Below, in pieces: positions 1-4,913 of a stretch of 5,360 nucleotides of DNA. Origin of the DNA: Hyphomicrobiales bacterium (GTDB lineage: Bacteria; Pseudomonadota; Alphaproteobacteria; Rhizobiales; JAJFHR01); assembly GCA_021775515.1 (NCBI GenBank), contig JAJFHR010000448.1, positions 1 through 5,360 on the forward strand, read 5' to 3'. How positions within the stretch are numbered: the first letter of the stretch is position 1; each line of letters starts with the position of its first letter. The position numbers were made by a program, and so were the translations under genes. The notes under the pieces are model-generated. The model was not told where the DNA came from, did not search any database, and was given only the letters and a program-made list of their open reading frames with translations.

Positions 1-257
1 GGCGCGATTACCTGAAAAGAAGCTGCCCCCTTCACGTCATGATCTGAAAGGCCATGAATTTTGCTTGTTTCAGGAGGTATGGGTATTTGCGGATCAACAA
101 GTGTTTCGAAACGTTGTGTTGGTGAAACCACGCCGTTGTGAATATGCACAGCACCAATTTGAATTATGCGAGCGTTTGAGGCATCCAAACCTGTTGTCTC
201 AGTATCAATAATCACCGCCTCAAGGGCCGTTAATGATACATTGCCTAGTGTGGACAT
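1..257 (-). CDS. DnaQ-like DEDD 3'-5' exonuclease, N-terminal part (runs off left edge)
   Basis: The reverse strand encodes 85 codons with no stop, beginning at the ATG at 257-255 and leaving the window at position 1. The protein opens with a short leader, then VIIDTETTGLD at residues 15-25. This is the Exo I motif of the DnaQ/epsilon RNase T-like superfamily, with metal-binding Asp18 and Glu20. The following RIIQIGAVHI strand and the IHGLSDHDV segment are also typical of the fold. Members remove nucleotides 3' to 5' from DNA or RNA with two divalent metals. The later catalytic motifs (Exo II, Exo III with its His) are outside the window, so activity and subtype cannot be judged. An in-frame TGA lies seven codons upstream, so 257 is the first ATG available. 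A GAAAGG at 274-269 is a possible ribosome site, with a rather long 11-nt spacer. It could be a free-standing exonuclease or the epsilon-like part of a larger protein. Confidence 0.88.
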   Translation of the reverse strand, partial: MSTLGNVSLTALEAVIIDTETTGLDASNARIIQIGAVHIHNGVVSPTQRFETLVDPQIPIPPETSKIHGLSDHDVKGAASFQVIA

Positions 258-448
258 AACAATTATCGCCTTTCAATGGGCTTGAGCAAATCCCGCCTGC
301 AAATGGTACAATATGAAAGAAATCCGCTCCAGCCTCATTCGCAAACAAAAACACCGGGTGTCACAGGCCTATATTTGTTAGGCTGGATCATTCACGATGA
401 TAGGTTATTGTGGTAGGGATTATGTTTTTAACATAATCGGAGTACTTC
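258..448. promoter_or_regulatory. Divergent spacer between exonuclease and RidA-family gene
   Basis: This 191-bp stretch separates two divergently transcribed genes, so it should hold promoters for both. I could not find a convincing -35/-10 pair on either strand. It contains three inverted repeats: ACACC-G-GGTGT (351-361), an imperfect stem built on CCTA/TAGG (364-385, with one bulged G), and the much better palindrome at 419-437, listed separately. No open frame of note lies here. Confidence 0.5.
419..437 (+). promoter_or_regulatory. Perfect 8-bp-arm palindrome just upstream of the RidA-family ribosome site
   Basis: ATTATGTT, a TTT centre and AACATAAT form a 19-bp perfect inverted repeat. 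It ends directly before the CGGAG ribosome site (438-442), which sits 6 nt before the ATG at 449. Its length and near-zero spacer resemble an operator for a dimeric regulator. As RNA it could also form an A/U-rich hairpin beside the ribosome site, though the three-base loop is tight. Which role applies, and which protein would bind, cannot be told from the sequence. Confidence 0.5.
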
Positions 449-844
449 ATGGGACTGCCAGAATTTTTAATGGTTGAAAAGGCACCACAGCCGGTGGCAA
501 CTTTTTCTCATGCGGCAGAAATTGATGGTTGGGTATTCCTCACCGGCCAGATGCCAACCTGGCCCGGAGAGCCCGACCGCCCCCTTCCTGAAGGCATCGA
601 AGCCCAGACTAAGCGCGTAATGGATAACCTCATCATTGTGTTGGAGGGCGTTGGCCTGGGTCTTGAAAATGTAGTGCAGGCGCGTGTCTATATCACCCAT
701 TTTGAGCGCGATTATGATGCTATGAACCAAACTTATCAGGCCTATTTTGCCAGCGGAAAACTCCCAGCACGCACCTGCATCGGTGTTACGGGTCTCGCCG
801 TTGGTGCTTTAGTCGAAATTGACGTTGTTGCCCGCCGTCCGTGA
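449..844 (+). CDS. RidA/YjgF/YER057c/UK114-family protein (reactive-intermediate deaminase type)
   Basis: This is a complete 131-residue protein, the usual length for a single-domain Rid protein. Archetypal RidA forms a cytosolic trimer that hydrolyses reactive enamine/imine intermediates released by PLP enzymes, protecting other enzymes from damage. Family signatures in order are FLTGQMP (30-36), the helix with QT..VM.NL (53-61), NVVQARVYIT (74-83), and PARTCIGVTGL (106-116) with VEIDVVARR (122-130). Arg108, which would bind the substrate carboxylate (Arg105 in E. coli RidA), and Glu123 (Glu120) are both present, so deaminase activity is plausible. The PYSQA motif near the N-terminus of archetypal RidA reads TFSHA (18-22), so the Tyr is Phe. 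This suggests a Rid paralogue rather than the housekeeping RidA, and I give no symbol. The start is supported by CGGAG (438-442), 6 nt upstream. The gene is monocistronic here and convergent with the next gene. Confidence 0.93.
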   Translation: MGLPEFLMVEKAPQPVATFSHAAEIDGWVFLTGQMPTWPGEPDRPLPEGIEAQTKRVMDNLIIVLEGVGLGLENVVQARVYITHFERDYDAMNQTYQAYFASGKLPARTCIGVTGLAVGALVEIDVVARRP

Positions 845-867
845 CCGGTAGTTGCCTGCGTACCGGT
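844..867. terminator. Hairpin between convergent genes (non-canonical terminator candidate)
   Basis: ACCGGTA (844-850) and TACCGGT (861-867) form a 7-bp GC-rich stem with a 10-nt loop, beginning at the last base of the RidA-family stop codon. It lies in the 65-bp gap between two convergent genes, where a two-way terminator would be expected. No T-run follows it in the plus direction: an A7 tract at 871-877 follows instead. That tract gives a T7 in minus-strand transcripts, but before the hairpin rather than after it. It is therefore not a standard intrinsic terminator. Confidence 0.35.
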
Positions 868-909
868 TCGAAAAAAATGGCTTTCAAACTTCAACTGCGT
901 GTTTGTCTG

Positions 910-1722
910 TCATGACCGTTTTGTCGCCGTCCATTTTTGTGTGCCCTTGCCTCGGCACGATGGTCCGATCCCCGAAAATTCATTTCCCCGCAAACGTGAC
1001 CGGAGCGTGGTGGAGGAGACGTTTTTGTTCTTGGCTGTCACCTGCGATGTCGCAACAAGTTCGTTGCCATTAACAGTCCAGATTTCATTAAAATATGTGG
1101 TAAAAGTAGTATCGTTTTTGAGTGTCGCTTTGACACCTGGTTTGATGTCGCGCCGACAGGAAATTACTCCGCGAAAGACATATTGGTTTGATTTTTTCTT
1201 GCTCTTGAAATCGTACCGCCCAGTGCATCGCATTGTATGTCTGGGACAATCATGTCTATTCTTGTAATCCCAGGTACCGATGATTTTCCTGTCGAGTGGC
1301 GTTTGGGAAACCCTCACCGTTGCGTTGCGCCGTGCCGGCAAACGGTTGCCAGCGGCGGCTGAACGAGCCAGAGATGAGGTGCCGACGCTGCCGTCGCTAC
1401 ATACCGGTGCCCATATCAAAGGGCCCGGACAAACACCATTTAGACAGGAAACGCCTTGTTTGCCAGGCCGCAAGGCAACGTGTTTCCACTTCCTGGGCCG
1501 GGCATTAACCCACTCATAAGTTATCCGCACATTTTTGCGGCAAGTATTTGAAAAATAATGCGAATGCTTTTTGCCCTGGGTGCTAGACCTGGACGCATAA
1601 CCTTCATATTTAATACAGGCCCGCTGACTGACAGGATCTATTGGCAGGCACGCTGCAACAGCCTTTGGAGCAACTGCGAATACCCCAATCACACATCCTG
1701 CGATCGCTGCGATCCAACGCAT
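910..1722 (-). CDS. Secreted basic ten-cysteine protein of unknown function
   Basis: This is a 270-residue protein I do not recognise. Residues 1-24 (MRWIAAIAGCVIGVFAVAPK then AVAA) form a signal peptide, likely cut at AVA|AC or VAA|C. The mature part has ten Cys (25, 36, 61, 93, 98, 108, 159, 166, 189, 256) and is rich in Lys/Arg, which fits a disulfide-bonded periplasmic or exported protein. Two parts are visible. The first, about 25-110, contains NTC..NVRITYEW, LRPG and WAPVC, a pattern seen in small secreted domains of proteobacteria. The second, about 145-265, begins IIGTWDY and continues as alternating beta-like segments (QYVFRGVISC, TYFNEIWTVNGNELVATSQV), loosely lipocalin-like. A low-complexity Ser/Ala/Arg linker (about 112-137) joins them. 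A GTG at 1752 would add ten residues, but that extension reads through the ribosome site GGGAG (1734-1730), which is 7 nt before the ATG at 1722, so 1722 is chosen. It is transcribed divergently from the ArsR operon. Confidence 0.82.
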   Translation of the reverse strand: MRWIAAIAGCVIGVFAVAPKAVAACLPIDPVSQRACIKYEGYASRSSTQGKKHSHYFSNTCRKNVRITYEWVNARPRKWKHVALRPGKQGVSCLNGVCPGPLIWAPVCSDGSVGTSSLARSAAAGNRLPARRNATVRVSQTPLDRKIIGTWDYKNRHDCPRHTMRCTGRYDFKSKKKSNQYVFRGVISCRRDIKPGVKATLKNDTTFTTYFNEIWTVNGNELVATSQVTAKNKNVSSTTLRSRLRGNEFSGIGPSCRGKGTQKWTATKRS

Positions 1723-1729
1723 GTGAAAA

Positions 1730-1734
1730 CTCCC
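1730..1734 (-). promoter_or_regulatory. Ribosome site fixing the start of the cysteine-rich secreted protein
   Basis: On the minus strand GGGAG sits 7 nt before the ATG at 1722. The upstream GTG at 1752 has no comparable site. The predicted signal peptide is also better shaped from 1722, with a short n-region MR before the hydrophobic core. Confidence 0.75.
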
Positions 1735-1793
1735 TGCCTTTAAGGTACTCACTCAGCCACTGGGCCCCACAGCTCCACTTCTAGAGATCAAGG

Positions 1794-1824
1794 ATTAAGA
1801 AGTGTTCAAAATCAAGTCAACACT
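1794..1824 (-). promoter_or_regulatory. Candidate promoter of the cysteine-rich gene, overlapping an inverted repeat
   Basis: On the minus strand a TTGACT -35 box (1820-1815) is followed 15 nt later by CTTAAT (1799-1794), a 4-of-6 -10 box with short spacing. Transcription from here would give a leader of about 65 nt before the ATG at 1722. The -35 box and spacer lie within the inverted repeat AGTGTT-N12-AACACT (1801-1824), which could be an operator. Both assignments are inference from sequence alone. Confidence 0.35.
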
Positions 1825-1840
1825 CACAAATCCCGAACAT

Positions 1841-1856
1841 TTAACTAATCGGTTGA
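1841..1856 (+). promoter_or_regulatory. Upstream operator copy (O1) for the ArsR-family repressor
   Basis: TTAACTAATCGGTTGA is an imperfect inverted repeat that matches the downstream site at 1880-1895 in 13 of 16 positions, with both ends (TTAAC and GGTTGA) identical. It overlaps the first four bases of the TTGACT -35 box (1853-1858). That two such sites flank the promoter of an ArsR-family gene suggests the repressor's own operator, but binding is inferred. Confidence 0.55.
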
Positions 1857-1879
1857 CTTTTATTCTTTTGCGATTTAAT
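1853..1879 (+). promoter_or_regulatory. Promoter of the arsR–SRPBCC–DUF899 operon
   Basis: A TTGACT -35 box (1853-1858, 5 of 6) and a TTTAAT -10 box (1874-1879, 5 of 6) are separated by 15 bp, shorter than the ideal 17. Transcription would begin around 1886-1888, at the ATG of the first gene, predicting a leaderless message. The operator copies at 1841-1856 and 1880-1895 bracket it. Confidence 0.6.
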
Positions 1880-1895
1880 TTAACCAAATGGTTGA
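1880..1895 (+). promoter_or_regulatory. Downstream operator copy (O2), overlapping the arsR start codon
   Basis: TTAACCAAATGGTTGA contains the perfect core AACCA-AA-TGGTT. With one more base on each side it forms an 18-bp palindrome with a single mismatched pair (1879-1896). It begins next to the -10 box and includes the ATG at 1888-1890. It is 39 bp downstream of its sister site O1. A dimer bound here would cover the predicted transcription start. Confidence 0.6.
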
Positions 1896-2220
1896 ATATA
1901 ATAACGGCAAGCTTGATGCCACGTTTTCAGCACTCTCAGACCCCACCCGGCGGGCGATATTGTCACGCCTGGCGACGGGAAATCTCACGGTGTCGGAAAT
2001 CGCCGAGCCTTATGAAATGTCTCTGGCGGCGGTGTCGAAGCATATTCGTGTTCTGACAAATGCAAACCTGGTCTCACAGCAAAAGGAGGGGCGCATCAGA
2101 CGCTGCAGGCTTGAGCCGGGCGCGTTAAAAACCGCAGCCCAATGGCTCGAATACTACAAGCGGTTCTGGGAAGAAAATTTGCAGTCGCTTGAACGTTACA
2201 TCGATACTTTGGAGGAATAA
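1888..2220 (+). CDS. ArsR/SmtB-family winged-helix repressor of the SRPBCC-associated type
   Basis: This complete 110-residue protein has the usual length. FSALSDPTRRAILSRLATG (13-31) is the conserved opening helix region. LTVSEIAEPYEMSLAAVSKHIRVL (33-56) is the helix-turn-helix, with recognition helix around SLAAVSKHI. LVSQQKEGRIRRCRLEP (61-77) is the beta wing. The C-terminal helix AAQWLEYYKRFWEENLQSLERYI (83-105) is characteristic of the subgroup found beside AHSA1/SRPBCC genes. The Cys-rich metal site of classical ArsR (ELCVC in the DNA-binding helix) is absent and only Cys73 is present, so metal sensing is unlikely and the inducer is unknown. The start is forced: an in-frame TAA at 1876-1878 excludes anything upstream and no alternative start codon precedes the HTH. 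No Shine-Dalgarno sequence is present, in keeping with a leaderless mRNA. It is the first gene of a three-gene operon and probably represses it. Confidence 0.94.
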   Translation: MVEYNNGKLDATFSALSDPTRRAILSRLATGNLTVSEIAEPYEMSLAAVSKHIRVLTNANLVSQQKEGRIRRCRLEPGALKTAAQWLEYYKRFWEENLQSLERYIDTLEE

Positions 2221-2262
2221 ACTCGCCAAGGTCAAAATTCAGGAAAACAAGGAAAAAGTGCT

Positions 2263-2724
2263 ATGAATGCCGCCTCAGAAACCCTTCTTGATCTTACCAT
2301 TAAACGCACGATCAAGTCCTCTCCGCAGCGGCTGTTTCGAGCCTGGACACAAGCGGACGAATTGTTGAAATGGTTTGGCCCTGAAGGCGTTTCAACCGAA
2401 ACGGCCGAGGTTGATCTGCGGGTCGGTGGCGCCTATCGATTGGTGTTGCGTCTGCCGGACGGAAACACCGTTGCCCACCATGGCCATTATCGCGAAATTC
2501 GCCCGGCCGAAAAACTGGTTTTTACCTGGATATTGGAAAATCAGGCGTGTGACGGCAGTAGAGGCGAAGATTGTGAAACTCTCGTTACGGTTCATTTTGA
2601 AGACCGGGGCAGTGCGACCGAACTGACGATTACCCATGAATTTCTGCCAAGCGAAAAAGCTCGCAATAATCATGAGTTTGGTTGGAACGGCTGCCTTGAC
2701 AGTCTCGAACAACTGCTGGTTTGA
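2263..2724 (+). CDS. SRPBCC-fold protein of the AHSA1 (Aha1 C-terminal-like) family
   Basis: This complete 153-residue protein has the family's normal length. Signatures in order are RLFRAWTQADELLKWFGPEG (24-43), VDLRVGGAYRLVLRLPDG (51-68), GHYREIRPAEKLVFTW (75-90), ETLVTVHFED (105-114), ELTITHEF (120-127), and the C-terminal helix GWNGCLDSLEQLL. The fold is a helix-grip cup that holds hydrophobic ligands. In bacteria these proteins are usually cytosolic and of unknown substrate, and a role as Hsp90 co-chaperone is not implied. An AAGGA at 2249-2253 sits 9 nt before the ATG. The gene lies 42 bp after the ArsR-family gene, in the recurrent regulator–SRPBCC pairing. One possibility is that the protein handles or modifies the compound the repressor responds to, but nothing in the sequence names it. 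Confidence 0.92.
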   Translation: MNAASETLLDLTIKRTIKSSPQRLFRAWTQADELLKWFGPEGVSTETAEVDLRVGGAYRLVLRLPDGNTVAHHGHYREIRPAEKLVFTWILENQACDGSRGEDCETLVTVHFEDRGSATELTITHEFLPSEKARNNHEFGWNGCLDSLEQLLV

Positions 2725-2762
2725 CCGGTTTTTCGCAAACTATTGATGCCCGTGTAATTTTA

Positions 2763-2767
2763 GGGAG
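2763..2767 (+). promoter_or_regulatory. Ribosome site fixing the DUF899 start
   Basis: GGGAG lies 6 nt before the ATG at 2774. A TTG at 2768, which would give the longest frame, begins immediately after this site and has no usable spacing, so the ATG is chosen. Confidence 0.75.
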
Positions 2768-2773
2768 TTGGAC

Positions 2774-3478
2774 ATGCAACATAAGATCGTTTCCAAAGAT
2801 AAGTGGTTATCCGCCCGCAAGGAATTTTTGCTCAAGGAAAAGCAATTTACGAAGCAGCGTGACGAACTCAGCCGGCAGCGCCGCCAGTTACCTTATTGTA
2901 AAATTGACAAGGCATATGTGTTTGACGGCGCCACGGGAAAGAAATCCTTAAGCGATCTTTTCGAAGAAAAAAGCCAACTCATTGTTTATCATTTCATGTA
3001 CGGGCCAGATTGGGAGGAGGGGTGCCCCAGTTGCTCGTTTTTCGTCGATAATTTTGATGGCATAAAGGTTCATCTTGCTCACCGCGATACTAATCTCGTT
3101 GTCATCGCCAAAGCGCCATACAAGACCCTGTCGGCCTACCGGTCGCGCATGGGCTGGTCGCTTGATTGGTATTCGGCAAATTCAACCGACTTCAACGAAG
3201 ACTTCAAGGTGACCTTCAGCCCGCAGGAGGTCGAAAACAAGCAGATTGTCTACAATTACCGCCAAGGCGGATTTAACGGTGAACAGGCCCCCGGCGTAAG
3301 CGTTTTTCTTAAAGGAGAAAACGGCGAAATCTTTCATACATATTCCTGCTTTGCCCGCGGTCTGGACATGCTCAACGGTGCCTATCAATTCCTCGATATA
3401 ACCGCCAAGGGCCGGGATGAAGCCGAACTGCCATTCACCATGGCCTGGCTTCGCCGTCACGACCAATATGAAGATTGA
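2774..3478 (+). CDS. DUF899 family thioredoxin-like protein
   Basis: This complete protein is 234 residues from the ATG chosen by its ribosome site. The N-terminal helix W..ARKEFLLKEKQFTKQRDELSRQRRQLP (11-40) is the hallmark of DUF899. It is followed by the thioredoxin-like beta strand LIVYHFMYGPDWEEGCPSC, with a CPSC motif at 84-87 in the place of a thioredoxin CxxC. The C-terminal part has the family pattern HTYSCFARGLDMLNGAYQFLD then KGRDE and AWLRRHDQY. There is no signal peptide, so it is cytosolic. The motif suggests redox chemistry, but the family has no established reaction that I know of. The gene follows the SRPBCC gene by 49 bp on the same strand with no terminator between. It is read as the last gene of the operon, although its own strong ribosome site means it is translated independently. 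Confidence 0.92.
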   Translation: MQHKIVSKDKWLSARKEFLLKEKQFTKQRDELSRQRRQLPYCKIDKAYVFDGATGKKSLSDLFEEKSQLIVYHFMYGPDWEEGCPSCSFFVDNFDGIKVHLAHRDTNLVVIAKAPYKTLSAYRSRMGWSLDWYSANSTDFNEDFKVTFSPQEVENKQIVYNYRQGGFNGEQAPGVSVFLKGENGEIFHTYSCFARGLDMLNGAYQFLDITAKGRDEAELPFTMAWLRRHDQYED

Positions 3479-3604
3479 CAGATTGCCGGTTGGCCTGGAA
3501 TTACAGACATGTTAGCAATTTCCTTCGACTAAGAAAATCTAGCCCTGGCAAGGTGTCGTTTTTTTGGCATCTGACCATAGGCGTCATTGGAAAACTTTTC
3601 AGTC

Positions 3605-3609
3605 AGGAA
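3605..3609 (+). promoter_or_regulatory. Ribosome site fixing the hydroxymethyltransferase start
   Basis: AGGAA lies 8 nt before the ATG at 3618. The frame can be opened further upstream at a TTG (3564), adding 18 residues, but that stretch contains this site and does not resemble any family N-terminus. Confidence 0.7.
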
Positions 3610-3617
3610 ATAGAAAA

Positions 3618-4913
3618 ATGTCCGTCAGAATTCCCGGTCCGGAATATTTTTCCGGACATTTAAGCCAAAGCGACCCAGAAGTTCATGCTGCAATCACCGG
3701 CGAACTGCGCCGCCAGCAAGACGGTATTGAGCTGATTGCATCGGAAAATATTGTCAGTCTGGCAAGCTTAGAAGCGCTGGGATCGGTAATGGTGAATAAA
3801 ACCGTCGAAGGCTATCCAGGCAAACGATATTATGGTGGTGTTGAGTTTGCTGATAAACTGGAACGGCTTGCTATTGACCGGGCGAAAGAACTTTTCCAGT
3901 GTAACTACGCCAATGTCCAGCCTCACTCTGGCAGCCAGGCCAACCAGGCAGCTTATCTCGCTCTGCTAAAACCGGGTGATACACTGCTCAGTCTGGCCTT
4001 AACTTCCGGAGGTCATCTAAGCCATGGGGCCAAACCCAATTTGACGGGAAAATGGTTTCATCCCGTCCAATACGGCGTGCGCAAAAGCGATGGCCTGATA
4101 GATATGGATGAGGTTGAACGCATTGCCCGCGAATGCCGGCCAAAATTGATTATTTGCGGCGGATCGGCTTATTCTCGTGTTTTGGACTTTGCCGGTTTTC
4201 GTAGGATTGCCGATGATGTGGGTGCCTATCTTTTGGCCGATATGGCTCATTTTGCCGGACTGGTAGCCGGTGGCCAGCATCCAAGTCCCATCCCCCATGC
4301 CCATATCGTCACTGCAACGACCTACAAAAACCTGCGAGGTGTCCGCGGCGGCTTGATTTTGTGCAATGACGCAGATCTGGCCAAAAAAATAGATTCAGCC
4401 ATGTTCCCCGGCATACAGGGCAGCTCAATTCTAAATGCAATTGCTGCCAAAGCCGTTTGCCTTGGTGAAGCGTTAAAGCCGGAATTCAAAATTTACGCTG
4501 CCCGGGTTTTGGAAAACGCGCGCGCCCTGGCGAATGCGCTCATATCCCGCGGCATCACAATTGTAAGTGGAGGCACTGATACTCCCTTGATGTTGGCCGA
4601 TCTAAGGTCTCTGGAGATTACAGGCGCTCTTGCTTCGGAAAGTCTGGAGGCGGCCGGGCTGACCTGCAACAAGAATGCCGTGCCGGGCGACACCACGCCG
4701 CCAACAATAACCTCGGGCCTGCGGTTCGGTGTATCGGCTGGAACAACCCGCGGGTTTGGGAGCGTTGAATTTACCGAAATTGGCAACCTCATTGCAGATG
4801 TTCTGGATGGCCTGAGTGAAAATCCGAATGATAATAGTGCTTGCGAACACGCCGTTCGCAAAAAGGTTCTCGATTTATGCCAAGAGTATCCTATTTATTC
4901 CGATCTCGATTAG
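3618..4913 (+). CDS. Serine hydroxymethyltransferase-family PLP enzyme, diverged paralogue
   Basis: This complete 431-residue fold-type I PLP enzyme is close to GlyA in length. GlyA moves a one-carbon unit between serine and tetrahydrofolate. Conserved equivalents (E. coli numbers in brackets) are Ser42 in IASEN (35), Glu64 (57), Tyr71/Tyr72 in GKRYYGG (64/65), His133 in GGHLSHG (126), Asp208 and His211 in DMAH (200/203), the PLP lysine Lys237 (229), Asn353 (347) and Arg369 (363). Thus the PLP, substrate-carboxylate and several folate contacts are kept. Departures are clustered in the active site: Thr62 for Tyr55, Tyr236 for His228 just before the lysine, QGSSILN for the usual QGGPLMH (267-273), TDTP for TDNH (321-323 region), and GVSAGT for GTPA-T (371-376). 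It is therefore probably not the housekeeping GlyA. A relative such as 2-methylserine hydroxymethyltransferase (EC 2.1.2.7, known from alphaproteobacteria) is one option, as is an aldolase-type activity. The 139-bp gap upstream shows no clear promoter. Confidence 0.9.
   Translation: MSVRIPGPEYFSGHLSQSDPEVHAAITGELRRQQDGIELIASENIVSLASLEALGSVMVNKTVEGYPGKRYYGGVEFADKLERLAIDRAKELFQCNYANVQPHSGSQANQAAYLALLKPGDTLLSLALTSGGHLSHGAKPNLTGKWFHPVQYGVRKSDGLIDMDEVERIARECRPKLIICGGSAYSRVLDFAGFRRIADDVGAYLLADMAHFAGLVAGGQHPSPIPHAHIVTATTYKNLRGVRGGLILCNDADLAKKIDSAMFPGIQGSSILNAIAAKAVCLGEALKPEFKIYAARVLENARALANALISRGITIVSGGTDTPLMLADLRSLEITGALASESLEAAGLTCNKNAVPGDTTPPTITSGLRFGVSAGTTRGFGSVEFTEIGNLIADVLDGLSENPNDNSACEHAVRKKVLDLCQEYPIYSDLD

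Noticed and set aside
852..1519. Plus-strand open frames opposite the cysteine-rich gene (852-1073, 899-1267, 1280-1519 and others)
   Set aside because: They lie opposite a gene with a signal peptide and good ribosome site, resemble no family and lack ribosome sites.
1690..1705. IAGC at residues 7-10 of the cysteine-rich protein as a lipobox
   Set aside because: It lies within the first ten residues, leaving no room for a normal hydrophobic core before the cysteine.
1723..1752. Ten-residue N-terminal extension of the cysteine-rich protein from GTG 1752
   Set aside because: The extension reads through the strong GGGAG site that serves the ATG at 1722, and it puts a less typical segment before the signal peptide.
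2392..2712. Minus-strand frame opposite the SRPBCC gene
   Set aside because: It is a shadow of a clearly recognisable family gene, with no signature of its own.
3542..3565. Intrinsic terminator before the hydroxymethyltransferase (T7 at 3559-3565)
   Set aside because: The run of seven T is real, but the preceding sequence pairs only as a 3-bp CCT/AGG stem, too weak for a terminator.
3564..3617. Eighteen-residue extension of the hydroxymethyltransferase from TTG 3564
   Set aside because: It contains the AGGAA site for ATG 3618 and has no resemblance to the family N-terminus.
3479..3617. Riboswitch or clear promoter upstream of the hydroxymethyltransferase gene
   Set aside because: No conserved riboswitch core or acceptable -35/-10 pair could be seen. 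TTGGCA at 3564-3569 has no -10 partner at proper spacing.
4493..4861. Minus-strand frames opposite the hydroxymethyltransferase C-terminus
   Set aside because: Their open length follows from the codon pattern of the true gene; no domain or ribosome site is evident.
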